This document shows, piece by piece, positions 17,956 through 26,661 of a stretch of 33,907 bases of DNA. Location of the stretch: contig CAYXFZ010000013.1 in NCBI GenBank assembly GCA_964464385.1, positions 1 through 33,907 of the forward strand, read 5' to 3'. This DNA is from CAYXFZ01 sp964464385. GTDB lineage: Bacteria > Planctomycetota > UBA1135. Position numbers and translations under genes: made by a program. The notes under the pieces were generated by a model. It ran no database searches and was not told the DNA's origin. It was given only the letters and a program-made list of their open reading frames with translations. Within the stretch, counting starts at the first letter, position 1; each line of letters begins with the position of its first letter.

Positions 17956-18591
17956 TTACCAATCGCCGGCTTCGCCGTCGGCCAGTCGCCAAAGCGTCCA
18001 AGCGGCCACCGAGCGGAGCGGATCCCAGATTGTCGCCCTTTCTTCCAACTCCTTGGGCCCAGGCCGATGGGCCAATCCATCCAAACGGCGCAGACCTTCC
18101 TGCACTCCCAAGTCCGTGCTCGGCATCACATCCAGCCTCCCCAACTTGAAGATCAAGAACATCTGGGCAGTCCACGGGCCGATGCCCCTGACTTGGCATA
18201 AGACTTCGATCAGTTCCTCGTCCTGGAGTTTCCCGGCGTGGGCCAGGGGCAGAGCGCCCTCGCGGACGTGAACGGCAAGATCCTGGAGCGCCAGGAGTTT
18301 GTTGCGAGAGAGCCCTGCGGCGCGGAGAGGGGCATCCTTGACGCGGAGAAATGCCTCCGGCTTAGGGAATTTGCCATCGCCGGCCACGTTTTCCACGCGC
18401 CGCCAAATCGTCTCAGCAGCCTTCCCGGCCAGCTGTTGAAACACTATCGCGCGGGCCAAGTAACGAAAATGGGGGATGCGGCGGTGGGAAGCCTGAGGAA
18501 AACCGGGGAAAGGGCCGCTCTGGCGCATGGCCCGACCCAGGACCGGGTCACGACGGGCCAAGGAACGGATTTGGGAAGGGCTAGGCTGCAA
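17956..18591 (-). CDS. DNA-3-methyladenine glycosylase II (HhH-GPD superfamily)
   Basis: A 211-residue base-excision-repair glycosylase of the AlkA/MAG type without the extra N-terminal domain of E. coli AlkA. The helix-hairpin-helix GPD core is clear: IVFQQLAGKAAETIWRRV, then VRGIGPWTAQMFLIF (136-150), then the catalytic aspartate in MPSTDLGVQEGLRRL (Asp160), and WDPLRSVAAWTLWR at the end. It removes alkylated purines from DNA. It lies divergent from the lipoprotein at 18617, with only 25 bp between the start codons, and upstream of the DoxX gene. Confidence 0.93.
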   Translation of the reverse strand: MQPSPSQIRSLARRDPVLGRAMRQSGPFPGFPQASHRRIPHFRYLARAIVFQQLAGKAAETIWRRVENVAGDGKFPKPEAFLRVKDAPLRAAGLSRNKLLALQDLAVHVREGALPLAHAGKLQDEELIEVLCQVRGIGPWTAQMFLIFKLGRLDVMPSTDLGVQEGLRRLDGLAHRPGPKELEERATIWDPLRSVAAWTLWRLADGEAGDW

Positions 18592-18616
18592 CCCCGGTTA
18601 GGATAGTGCTGTTCCC

Positions 18617-19429
18617 ATGCGCCTCCTTGTTGTCTTCCTCGTTTTGACCTCTTGCGCCGTTTCGCCCCCGGAAATGCGTACGACAGGGTCGGAAACGCGA
18701 CAAATCGCCGACCGCTTGCGGAGTGTGGCGGCAGAGAGCATTGCCGCACTGCATACGATCGAGCAGGCCAACGCGCCCTCTAGGGAGCGCGGCACTGCGG
18801 GGGAAGCATTTAACAAGGCCTCTGATTTGTTCGCTACCCCCATTCGGTCCTTGGATGCCCTAGCGGCTTGGGCCCAAAACGCGGATTCTGCGCTTCGCTC
18901 CATTCAACCCCCAGAGCGCTTGGCTCGGGCCATGGATTCCCTGCTCGAGGTCTTGGCCGAGGACGGCATGCCCCAAGAATTGAGGATGGCTCCGGAATTC
19001 CGCGAAAAACTGGTCCGTGGCTTGTCCGAATCGGACACCTCCTCCTCTTGGAAGCTCTCACGCCGATTCGTCGAACATATCGCTCAAGCCTTGACGCGGG
19101 AAACGGAAGCCTTGACTAAAAATTTCGAGGCTTTAGGAGCCGAACTCCAAAGTCGCTCTGTCCTCACTTCAACCTCGCTCTATTTGGACGGCCTTCGCAA
19201 ACGACGCGACGCATTGCGCGATGCGGTGTTGCGGGATTTGCATGGGGAACTCCCGCAGGGTTGGGATCCGGCGCCGGAATTGGTCGTGGTGGAGGAGCTC
19301 CTGCGGAATGTCCTCGCGGAAAAAGCCCTCGAGGCCACGCAAAAGACAAACTGGACCGAGACCTTGCACAAAATCTCCCTGGAACTCCAAGCCATCAGCC
19401 ATTCTTTGGCAAACTGGTCCGCGGACTAG
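18617..19429 (+). CDS. alpha-helical putative lipoprotein of unknown function
   Basis: A 270-residue protein. The N-terminus MRLLVVFLVLTSC has a lipobox (LTSC, Cys13) and a short hydrophobic core. The rest is predicted almost wholly helical, rich in Ala, Leu, Glu and Arg (TRQIADRLRSVAAESIAALH, EFREKLVRGLSES, LRKRRDALRDAVLRDL), with a few cysteines only at the start. No family recognised and no enzymatic motif. It is followed after 33 bp by the MscS channel gene on the same strand, so a periplasmic helical partner of the channel is possible but not shown. Confidence 0.75.
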   Translation: MRLLVVFLVLTSCAVSPPEMRTTGSETRQIADRLRSVAAESIAALHTIEQANAPSRERGTAGEAFNKASDLFATPIRSLDALAAWAQNADSALRSIQPPERLARAMDSLLEVLAEDGMPQELRMAPEFREKLVRGLSESDTSSSWKLSRRFVEHIAQALTRETEALTKNFEALGAELQSRSVLTSTSLYLDGLRKRRDALRDAVLRDLHGELPQGWDPAPELVVVEELLRNVLAEKALEATQKTNWTETLHKISLELQAISHSLANWSAD

Positions 19430-19462
19430 GGCCTGCTCCGCTGCCATTGAGAGGGCTATCCT

Positions 19463-20695
19463 GTGCCCATGACCCCTCTCCTTTGCGTTGCAACATTGGC
19501 CCTGCTTCCCTTCCAGGCTGGCGATGACGCCGGTAATGTTGTGGCTACAGCCGCCGCTGAACTCCCCGATTGGCTTCCCTATGCCGAGCGCGGCGAGGCT
19601 CTTTACTTGCAAGGCGCTTTGGTGGAAAGCAATGCGGATATCGCCGGCGTGGAAGAAGCCATCCTCTTGTTGGAAAAGAAAATTGCTGGCGATCCCGACA
19701 ATACCAAGGTCTCGTCCCATCAAGAAAATATCTTGTTGCACCGCAAGACCTTGGAGCGAGAACAGGCATCCTTGGTTGACTATGAGGACCGCCTCACAGC
19801 CCTGACCTCATTGTTTCGGGGCCAAAACCTCTGGCTCTGGGCCCGCTTTCACGGCCCCCCCCTCCTGGGCATTTTGTTTCTACTCTTTGTCGGTTTGCAG
19901 CTCGTGGCCCTAGGAGGTCGCACGATCCTGCGTCGCGCCAAGAAGGGCGGCGGCCATGGCGACCTCGAAGAGCGCATTCAGCGGGCAGAGACTTTGGTGT
20001 TGGTTTTCCGCAAGGCGGCGACAATCGCCCTTTGGTCGGTTTGCATCGTGGCCATCTTGGGTGAACTTGGCGTCAATACCACCGCCCTCGCTGCCGCGCT
20101 GGGCTTGTTGGGTTTGGCGGTTTCCTTTGGCTCCCAAGGCTTGGTCAAGGATTTCATTTCAGGTTTCTTCATGTTGCTGGAAAATCAGTTGGCCATCGGC
20201 GATGTCATTTCAATCAATGGCAGCACCTCAGGAACGGTTGAAAATTTCGGCATGCGGGTCACGGTTCTGCGGGACGGAAGCGGCGCCTTGCACTTCATCC
20301 CCAACGGGAGCATCAGCCGCGTCAGCAACATGACCCATGGTTATTCCAAGACTGTCTTCACCATTGGTGCCGGCTACCGCGAGGACCCGGATGAGGTGAT
20401 CGCCGTTATCGAGAAAGTTTTGGCCGAGTTTGCCGCCGACGCCGATTGGGCCGATTCCCTCTTGGATGCACCGTCGGTCCTGGGCGTGGACTCTCTGGGC
20501 GAATCCGAAGTCAGCTTCAAAGTCTCTATTAAGGTCTCCCCGGGCAAACAGTGGGGCATCCGCCGCGAACTCCTCAAACGCCTCAAAATTTCCTTTGACC
20601 TCAACGACATCGAAATCCCCTTCCCCCAGCGCGTTCACTACACCTCGGGCGAACAGCCCACACCCAAAACGCTGCAGCGGAAGCAAACCACCTAG
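19463..20695 (+). CDS. MscS-family mechanosensitive channel
   Basis: A 410-residue small-conductance mechanosensitive channel. It has an N-terminal signal-like helix, a periplasmic helical segment (AILLLEKKIAGDP...RKTLEREQASL), then three membrane helices. The third, the pore helix, carries the family signature (ALGLLGLAVSFGSQGLVKD, continuing FISGFFMLLENQ). The cytoplasmic beta domain follows (AIGDVISINGSTSGTVENFGMRVT, HFIPNGSISRVSNMT), then the C-terminal vestibule. The GTG at 19463 has GAGGG seven bases upstream. ATG 19469 is an alternative differing by two residues. Role: release of solutes on hypo-osmotic shock. The long periplasmic extension is larger than in E. coli MscS. Confidence 0.95.
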   Translation: MPMTPLLCVATLALLPFQAGDDAGNVVATAAAELPDWLPYAERGEALYLQGALVESNADIAGVEEAILLLEKKIAGDPDNTKVSSHQENILLHRKTLEREQASLVDYEDRLTALTSLFRGQNLWLWARFHGPPLLGILFLLFVGLQLVALGGRTILRRAKKGGGHGDLEERIQRAETLVLVFRKAATIALWSVCIVAILGELGVNTTALAAALGLLGLAVSFGSQGLVKDFISGFFMLLENQLAIGDVISINGSTSGTVENFGMRVTVLRDGSGALHFIPNGSISRVSNMTHGYSKTVFTIGAGYREDPDEVIAVIEKVLAEFAADADWADSLLDAPSVLGVDSLGESEVSFKVSIKVSPGKQWGIRRELLKRLKISFDLNDIEIPFPQRVHYTSGEQPTPKTLQRKQTT

Positions 20696-20710
20696 ACTAA
20701 GGAATTCACC

Positions 20711-21010
20711 ATGGGCTGGATGAAAGTACTCTTACTCGGCGAAATTGGCGGACAACTGAACCTCCAAGAACACCAGCGCAAAATGCGGCGAAATCGAAGG
20801 GCAGACACTTCAAAAAAACGAAAAACGGATCAGGATCAAGACAAGCGACTGAATTCTCTGGAAGTTGAGAATGACAACTTACGCCTTGCCTTGGCAATTG
20901 TGGTTCGATCCCTGAGGAAAAAGGGAAATCTAAGCCACGAACAAGTGGATCACTTGGTGAGTTTATTGGATACAGAACTGAAAGCGCCAGCGACCGACCT
21001 GCCAAAGTAG
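20711..21010 (+). CDS. 99-aa coiled-coil protein of unknown function
   Basis: The ATG at 20711 is preceded by AAGGA about eight bases upstream. The protein starts MGWMKVLLLGEIGGQLNLQE, continues into a very basic stretch (KMRRNRRADTSKKRKTD), and then into a heptad-like helix (KRLNSLEVENDNLRLALAIVV) that probably dimerises. It ends with a short helical segment (LSHEQVDHLVSLLD). I recognise the general pattern as a small conserved bacterial hypothetical protein but no function. It begins 15 bp after the MscS stop and may be co-transcribed with it. The window downstream (21011-21130) holds only the convergent gap to the next gene. Confidence 0.75.
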   Translation: MGWMKVLLLGEIGGQLNLQEHQRKMRRNRRADTSKKRKTDQDQDKRLNSLEVENDNLRLALAIVVRSLRKKGNLSHEQVDHLVSLLDTELKAPATDLPK

Positions 21011-21130
21011 TCATAGGCAGCCGACCCCTCCCATTGGTGAATCAGAGGCCGCCTTGCCCAAACAAACTGCTTCCGTAGAGGAGCAACATCAAAGCGGTGA
21101 GGGAGATGGGAAAGTGCTTCACGAAAAACC

Positions 21131-22396
21131 TTATTGAATCGTCATGGCCAAAGGATTGAGCATTGCGCCGGCAGCGAGGTCGGCACCGTGAAACCAGATG
21201 TTGATCCCGGTGGTCTGGGGTGGCACGGCCTGGGTCAAGTATGTGTTGCCATTGGCATCCGAAGTCATGCGGATCACAGAGAACGGTGGGCTCACAAAAC
21301 CAGGACCGAAAGGGGTGTTGACGGGGCCACCACCGGCCAAAGACCAAACGAAGAACACGACATTGTTGGGCGTAGCGCCGGCAACGATGACTTGTGCGGT
21401 TTGACCCGCGACAAGGTTTGCAACAAAGAGACCCTGGGCGGGATAGTGGTAGCCCATGTCAGGAATGCCAAGATCCGGCACGCCATCCGTGCGGGTCGTT
21501 CCAAGAAAGGAGGAAGCCGGATTGCCAACATTCACGCCGGGACTGTCCAAACTCTGGCCGCTGGCAATTTGGCTGAGATATACATTGCCAGATGGCCCGA
21601 CCGCAAACACGGGAGCGGCATCCACGCAACCCGTACCAAACCACCCCTTGTTGGAATCGCCCAGAGCAAGGGAATATTCCGCCAAGAGGGTTGGCGAACC
21701 AGTGATCTTCTTGATGTTGTCGGGCTGATTGCCATCGAATACGCAATCGGTCACGAAAAGGTCGGAACCGTCCCAAACGGCAATGCCACCACCATTGCTT
21801 GTGGCAATGTTGTTGCGGATGGTGCAATTCCGGAAAACTGGAGCGGAGTCAAAGATGACTACCCCTGCTCCGTGGTAATACGTAGTGACATTGTCTTGAA
21901 TCAAGCAATTTTCGATCAAAGATTGGGAGCCTCCACGAAAGTGCATTCCACCACCTCCGCCATTACCAATATTGAGCTCGATGATGCAGTTTCGAATATT
22001 GGGCGAAGATGCATTGCCGTTCCCGTCATCAACGATGGAAATGCCACCGCCGTCCCAATTGATGCCGTTGGTGATCGTGAATCCTTCCAAGATGCAGTTG
22101 CTTCCTTCTCCACTCTGAAAGACAACCACAGTTCCCCCCGAATTGCCATCAATAGTCACGTTTCTAGGACCATTCTCGCTGCGCAAATGGAGATCCTTGC
22201 CACTCAGGTCAATGTTCTCGTAGTAAACACCGTCTCGAACGATTACGGTGTCGCCGATGACCACTTTCACATCGGAAATAGCCCACTGAATGGTCGTGAA
22301 ATCACCGCCACCACTGGGATCCACATACCAAGTGTTTTGGGCCCAAGCTAGGGGCGAGAAAAGAAGAGCGGCAAGAAGAGGGGGGTAGGTTTTCAT
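21131..22396 (-). CDS. secreted right-handed parallel beta-helix protein
   Basis: A 421-residue exported protein with a signal peptide ending LAWAQ. The sequence NTWYVDPSGGGDFTTIQWAI is the classic opening of pectin-lyase-like beta-helix proteins. The helix turns follow with the usual N-C-T/I pattern (NCILEGFTITNG, NIRNCIIELNIG, LIENCLIQDN, FRNCTIRNNIA, VTDCVFDGN). From about residue 325 there is a separate C-terminal beta domain (LVAGQTAQVIVAGATPNNVV...) of a type repeatedly attached to secreted planctomycete proteins, perhaps for sorting or surface display. No catalytic residues can be assigned, so it may bind rather than cleave glycans. It follows the peptidase-like gene by 49 bp on the same strand. 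Confidence 0.88.
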   Translation of the reverse strand: MKTYPPLLAALLFSPLAWAQNTWYVDPSGGGDFTTIQWAISDVKVVIGDTVIVRDGVYYENIDLSGKDLHLRSENGPRNVTIDGNSGGTVVVFQSGEGSNCILEGFTITNGINWDGGGISIVDDGNGNASSPNIRNCIIELNIGNGGGGGMHFRGGSQSLIENCLIQDNVTTYYHGAGVVIFDSAPVFRNCTIRNNIATSNGGGIAVWDGSDLFVTDCVFDGNQPDNIKKITGSPTLLAEYSLALGDSNKGWFGTGCVDAAPVFAVGPSGNVYLSQIASGQSLDSPGVNVGNPASSFLGTTRTDGVPDLGIPDMGYHYPAQGLFVANLVAGQTAQVIVAGATPNNVVFFVWSLAGGGPVNTPFGPGFVSPPFSVIRMTSDANGNTYLTQAVPPQTTGINIWFHGADLAAGAMLNPLAMTIQ

Positions 22397-22445
22397 GGCG
22401 AATGGAAGAACCTGAAAAGTCTCCCCTCCAGCATACCAAGGAACC

Positions 22446-23444
22446 CTAAACCCGCCAGGAGCCGTCGAGGTAGATTTCCTCTCCGTCCAAGGAAACAGAT
22501 TCCGTCAGAACAAAGACGTCCACGTGATGCTTGGCGGACTTTTTACGGATATTGGGCTTTTTATAAGTCATGTGCTTTGAGCCAAGGGAAAGGTGCACGC
22601 CGCACATGCGCTCAAAAGTGCCGATGTCGCTGACCGTCCTCTCTTGAGTGAAAGCACGGTTCATGCCAAAACCCAACTCCCGTAGCCACACCTCGCCGTC
22701 ATCAGCGCGAATGTTGGCAAGCACTTGGTCAAACTCGGAAGTGGTGTTTTCCGTGCCAACGACTCGGCCGCACTCCACGATGAGAGTGATGGGTTGCTCG
22801 GGCCGATTGACCGTGAAAGTGGTGTCCCCAAAGAAGGAAATGCGCACTTGGCCGCTCACAGCCTCCAAATCCCTGGATTCGGTGAACACCTCACCGATGG
22901 GGTACTGGCCGCCTATGTTCGACATGCCGCTGTAGTCGCCGATATTGAGTTTGGCGGGCTCGAAGCCTGCCGCAAAGACGAGGCGCGCGCCGCCGCTGTC
23001 CACCACCCCCACTCGGGCGCGATCCACCCGCTCCTTGAGGGCGTGGCCAACGCCGCGGTAATACTCACTGTCGTAGGCGAGGGATTCAACATAGATCCTT
23101 ATCTCTTCGCCACCCATGCGGGCCAAGTGCGGGTGTTCGATGACCTTGAGCGAGCGCTTGAAGAGTTCCATGCGAATGCGAAAGGCGGCGAGTCGAAAAC
23201 TCGTGGACTGAATCAACACCACCAAATCTTGCGGCGCCAACTTTTCGAATGCCGCCAGGATGATCGCCTCCTCGGTGTCCTCAAAGGAAAGAAACACAGC
23301 GTCCGGGAGACAAAGGCGATAAGCCTCGGTCAACGCCACCGACAATTCCGACTGTCCATCCCAAACAACCAAGGCCGAATGATCTGCGGAGTGCTCGATG
23401 GCATGATCCAACACGTCTCGAATGTTTTTGTACGCCGCCTGCAT
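22446..23444 (-). CDS. M29-type (aminopeptidase T/AmpS-like) metallopeptidase-like protein
   Basis: A 332-residue protein starting MQAAYKNIRDVLDHAIEHS. The second half matches the M29 thermophilic aminopeptidase fold, also used by NicX-type dioxygenases. All six metal-ligand positions of M29 can be placed: Glu185 in YPIGEVF, Glu256 in RELGFGMN, His284 in GVHLSLG, Tyr294, His307 and Asp309 in HHVDVF. The N-terminal half (LVVWDGQSELSVALTEAYR, APQDLVVLIQSTSF) is the family's alpha/beta domain. The frame continues upstream to 23606, but that stretch lies over the next gene and is not family-like. Probable role: cytoplasmic metal-dependent peptidase or a related hydrolase; substrate unknown. Confidence 0.75.
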   Translation of the reverse strand: MQAAYKNIRDVLDHAIEHSADHSALVVWDGQSELSVALTEAYRLCLPDAVFLSFEDTEEAIILAAFEKLAPQDLVVLIQSTSFRLAAFRIRMELFKRSLKVIEHPHLARMGGEEIRIYVESLAYDSEYYRGVGHALKERVDRARVGVVDSGGARLVFAAGFEPAKLNIGDYSGMSNIGGQYPIGEVFTESRDLEAVSGQVRISFFGDTTFTVNRPEQPITLIVECGRVVGTENTTSEFDQVLANIRADDGEVWLRELGFGMNRAFTQERTVSDIGTFERMCGVHLSLGSKHMTYKKPNIRKKSAKHHVDVFVLTESVSLDGEEIYLDGSWRV

Positions 23445-23472
23445 CACGAATATTATTTTTCGGTGGATATTC

Positions 23473-23811
23473 TTATTTCTGTTTGTTCCACAGTGATCGG
23501 ACCGCTCCTCGAATCGCCAGAATTGCAGAACCCCCACAGAGAACAATACCAATTCGGCTGCCAAGGTCCAGGTTTCCCCAGGATGACCATTGGGACAGGC
23601 ACCCACCTAGAAGAACCAAGCCGACCAACAGAATGACTAAATTCCCAAAATGCGATTGACTCATGAATCCCCAAAAAATGAGTGCCGAAACCATGCCTGG
23701 AAGAAAAACCAGTAGCCGTAGAAATCCGTGCTCCATCTGGACGGCAATTCCAATTGAAATCACCGCAGCAAAGAAAAAGAAAACAGTAAAAAATACTCTT
23801 GTGGCTGTCAT
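23473..23811 (-). CDS. 112-aa integral membrane protein
   Basis: Begins MTATRVFFTVFFFFAAVISIG and contains about four hydrophobic helices separated by very short loops (FLRLLVFLPGMVSALIFWGF, HFGNLVILLVGLVLLGG, DLGSRIGIVLCGGSAILAI), ending in a basic tail RSLWNKQK, which suggests that the C-terminus is cytoplasmic. No family recognised. It starts 12 bp after the stop of the 40-aa zinc-ribbon gene and ends 28 bp before the M29-like gene, so the three are likely one transcript. Confidence 0.7.
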   Translation of the reverse strand: MTATRVFFTVFFFFAAVISIGIAVQMEHGFLRLLVFLPGMVSALIFWGFMSQSHFGNLVILLVGLVLLGGCLSQWSSWGNLDLGSRIGIVLCGGSAILAIRGAVRSLWNKQK

Positions 23812-23823
23812 CGTCTTCTTGAA

Positions 23824-23946
23824 TTACTTGCCTGCCCGATTTTTGACGTGTTCCCTGTTTAACGGATAAAGGCCGCAACTCCGGCATTCCTTAGCACCAA
23901 TTTCATTGAGGATGGAGCATTCCGGGCAAACGTTGGCTTCGGGCAT
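23824..23946 (-). CDS. 40-aa zinc-ribbon protein
   Basis: Reading the minus strand from ATG 23946 to TAA at 23824 gives a compact peptide with two CxxC knuckles: CPEC (residues 7-10) and CRSC (21-24), in the arrangement NVCPECSILNEIGAKECRSCG. That is a minimal zinc-ribbon of the DUF/double-zinc-ribbon type. The C-terminus is basic (REHVKNRAGK). It directly precedes the membrane-protein gene (12 bp), a pairing often seen when a zinc-ribbon and a small membrane protein act together. No clear Shine-Dalgarno is seen. A second open frame begins at ATG 24034 (MTPFSPESAVQIANKHLRAF) and runs over this start in another phase, so a one-base error could hide a longer N-terminus. Confidence 0.6.
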   Translation of the reverse strand: MPEANVCPECSILNEIGAKECRSCGLYPLNREHVKNRAGK

Positions 23947-24049
23947 TCCATGAGTTTACGGAGTCGAGAGGTGTGAAGGCGCGCAGATGTTTGTTGGCGA
24001 TTTGAACGGCAGACTCAGGAGAGAAGGGTGTCATGATGAGGACGACCCA

Positions 24050-26554
24050 CTATTCCTCAGCTGTCATGGACTTAAAGCGATGACAGGCCATGCCTCCCAA
24101 GAGGCCGATGCCGATACCGACTGCGCCGTACCAGTAAGCGTGCAGTTGGGTGCTCCAAGCAGCCCACGCCAAGATCGCGGTTCCCAAAGCTGCGCCGAAC
24201 AAAGCACTGCTCCCATTCACGCGCTTGGTGAAGACGCCCAGCAGAAAAAGAGTCGCCAAGCCGGAGGAGAATAGGCCGAGCACTTTGAGAAAGAGTAAAA
24301 ACAGAGAGGTGATGTCAAATGATGCGAGGGCCACCGCACCGGTCGTGCCCAGGAGGCCGGCGCCAATGGTCCAACCCCGTGCGAGGCGCAAGATTGATTG
24401 GTCGTCCATGTTCGGGCGCGCGGGTCGATAAAAATCATTCACCACGGCGGTGGCAATGGAATGCATGGAGGAGTCCAGGGTGGACATGGTCGCGGCAAAA
24501 AGGCCAGCGATGACGAGGCCGGCAAGACCGGCCGGAAGGTGGTCCCCCAGGAAGAGCGGAAGAATGGCGTCGTTTTCCATGCCGACGTGCAGGCTCTCCG
24601 GCTGGGCGCGATAAAATGCCCAAAGACAAACTCCAAGAATGGGGAAAAGGAGGCCAGCAGGAATGGACATCCACCCATTGAGCCAAGCTGCGCGCGCTGC
24701 GGATTTTTCATCTTTGGCGCAAAGGTAACGCTGGACGATTGCTTGGTCCGTGGTGTACGGCGGGATCATGAGGATGACGGCACCCAGCAACAACGACCAC
24801 GACGCAGCATCGGTCCAGGAGAATCCGTTGTCCCAAAGGAGGAGTTTGGCTTTGGCCGCTGAATCGGCAAATGCAGCACTGCCGCCGGCACCCTGAAAGG
24901 CGAGGACCAGGGCGAGGAGAACGCCACCAAGTAGAACGAAAACCTGAAGGACATCGGTCCAAACCACCGCTTCCATGCCGCCGAGCACGGTGTAAATGGT
25001 GGCGAGTACCCCTGTGACGGCAATGCAAAGACGCACATCAAGACCCGTCACCATGGAAAGGGCAAGCGCCGGCAAGTAAACGACGATACCCATACGCGCG
25101 GTTTGCATGACCACAAACGAGGCACTGCCAACCTGGCGCACGGGCCGCGAAAACCGATACTCGAGGTACTCGTAGGCAGTGCGAATGTCGAGACGGCGAA
25201 AGTGGGGCAGGAAAACCTTTGTAACCAATGGAACCACAAAAAGGATGCCGAGCCAAGTGGGCGCGTAGCGCAAATCCGTGGCGAAGGCGAGCGCCGGCGT
25301 GGCTAAAAAAGTAATGGCGGAGAGCTGGGTACCGTAAATGCTGAGGCCGGCCGCCCACCAAGGAATGCGTTGGCCGGCAATGAAGTAGTCATCACTACCC
25401 TTGTTGCGGCGCGCAAACCAAGCGCCCATGCCAACAAGAGCAAAAAGGTAGAGGCCAAACACGACCCAATCCATCCAGCCAAGTGCAGGGTGGGGCGGGA
25501 GCAAGGTGGCTTGGGTCAGCGCCGGAGTGCATACTCCTGGGTGCGTTTCTCCGCTGACGAAGGTCAGCCTGCCACGCCAGTCAAGTGCCGAGGTGGCGAC
25601 TCCGGGCCTAGGGTGATTGCCAACGGTAGCCCAAGTCTCGGTGATGCTGTGGAAGGAAAAAATTTCGGCGGGGTAGCCAGGATGGGTGGCAGGGTCGGTG
25701 CCGCGAAGTGTGCCGTCCTCGCCGGGAAACAAAAGAACTTGGGAAGCGCCAACGGCAAGCGCGGACGCTGCGGCGCGAGGCGCGGGCAGATCGAGGAGAT
25801 CCCGCCAGCCAGAGTCAGGAAGGAAGCGCCAAGCGTCTTGCAAAATGCCAGCGCCTAGGACCGCACTTTCTGTGGTCGGCACTTCTCCCCCGAATACAAA
25901 CAGCGCGGTGCGACCATCGCCAAGTTTTTGGGCGACCATCGCCGCTTTTGCTCGAGGGCTTCCCGGAAAAATCGTCTCTTGTTGCCAGGTCGCATTCGGG
26001 TCTTGGAAATTCAGCGACCAAAATTCCGCCGTAAGGTTTTCCAATCCCTCGAGTTCGGTGCCGCCAGGCAACAGATAGACCGTGCCACCCACAACCGCGG
26101 TGGCGTGGAATGCCGAAGGGCGAGGCAAGGGTTGGCCCACGCTCCACGTCCACTCGCCGTTTTCCGGACTCCCCCGCCAAACACGATTCGTTGCTCCCGA
26201 GCCGTTGCAGCCGCCCAATAGCCAAAGCTCTTGCCCATAAGCAAAGACGGCACCATTCGCCAAAGTTTGCGGCAAGGATCCGACGCGCCGCCAAACGCCA
26301 TTCGCCTCTTCAAGCTGATAAATCGCGTCGTGCCAAAATTTTTGGCCGCCCTCCCAGGGCAGGCCGTTGGGGAAGTTGGCGCCACCCGCAACCCAAAGGG
26401 AGCCATCGGCCAGTTCGGCAACCAGAGTGCCACTTAGCCCCTGGGAAACGGGAAGCGGTGTGCCCTCATTCCAGGCAATGCGCTCTTGAGCTCCCCACAA
26501 AGGAGAAGCCAGAAACATGCTTAACCAAAAAACTATTGTGCTGGGTGAATTCAT
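24050..26554 (-). CDS. fusion of Kelch/mutarotase (NanM-like) domain to a sodium:solute symporter
   Basis: An 834-residue two-part protein. A signal sequence (MNSPSTIVFWLSMFLASPLWGAQ) leads to a six-bladed Kelch-type propeller up to about residue 365, with repeated blade phrases (GSLWVAGGANFPNG, ELWLLGGCNGSG, TVYLLPGGTEL, ALFVFGGEVP, VLLFPGEDGTL). These fit the cyclically permuted N-acetylneuraminate-epimerase (NanM/YjhT) family. From about 370 it is a full SSS-family transporter with about 13 membrane helices (WVVFGLYLFALVGMGAWFARR, GTQLSAITFLATPALAF, YTVLGGMEAVVWTDV, ATMSTLDSSMHSIATAVVNDF). Likely role: epimerise a sugar, perhaps sialic acid, outside the inner membrane and import it with Na+. 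The coupling and substrate are inferred from the two families. It appears to be first in the minus-strand group that runs to 21131. Confidence 0.9.
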   Translation of the reverse strand: MNSPSTIVFWLSMFLASPLWGAQERIAWNEGTPLPVSQGLSGTLVAELADGSLWVAGGANFPNGLPWEGGQKFWHDAIYQLEEANGVWRRVGSLPQTLANGAVFAYGQELWLLGGCNGSGATNRVWRGSPENGEWTWSVGQPLPRPSAFHATAVVGGTVYLLPGGTELEGLENLTAEFWSLNFQDPNATWQQETIFPGSPRAKAAMVAQKLGDGRTALFVFGGEVPTTESAVLGAGILQDAWRFLPDSGWRDLLDLPAPRAAASALAVGASQVLLFPGEDGTLRGTDPATHPGYPAEIFSFHSITETWATVGNHPRPGVATSALDWRGRLTFVSGETHPGVCTPALTQATLLPPHPALGWMDWVVFGLYLFALVGMGAWFARRNKGSDDYFIAGQRIPWWAAGLSIYGTQLSAITFLATPALAFATDLRYAPTWLGILFVVPLVTKVFLPHFRRLDIRTAYEYLEYRFSRPVRQVGSASFVVMQTARMGIVVYLPALALSMVTGLDVRLCIAVTGVLATIYTVLGGMEAVVWTDVLQVFVLLGGVLLALVLAFQGAGGSAAFADSAAKAKLLLWDNGFSWTDAASWSLLLGAVILMIPPYTTDQAIVQRYLCAKDEKSAARAAWLNGWMSIPAGLLFPILGVCLWAFYRAQPESLHVGMENDAILPLFLGDHLPAGLAGLVIAGLFAATMSTLDSSMHSIATAVVNDFYRPARPNMDDQSILRLARGWTIGAGLLGTTGAVALASFDITSLFLLFLKVLGLFSSGLATLFLLGVFTKRVNGSSALFGAALGTAILAWAAWSTQLHAYWYGAVGIGIGLLGGMACHRFKSMTAEE

Positions 26555-26661
26555 GTCGCAGACGCCCGCATCCTAATCTCGCACGAGCCTGCAGAGGGCA
26601 AGGAAGGCAAGCACAGTTGCGAAGTCTGGCGACCCTTCTTCCTCTTGGCGATTCCAGCATC

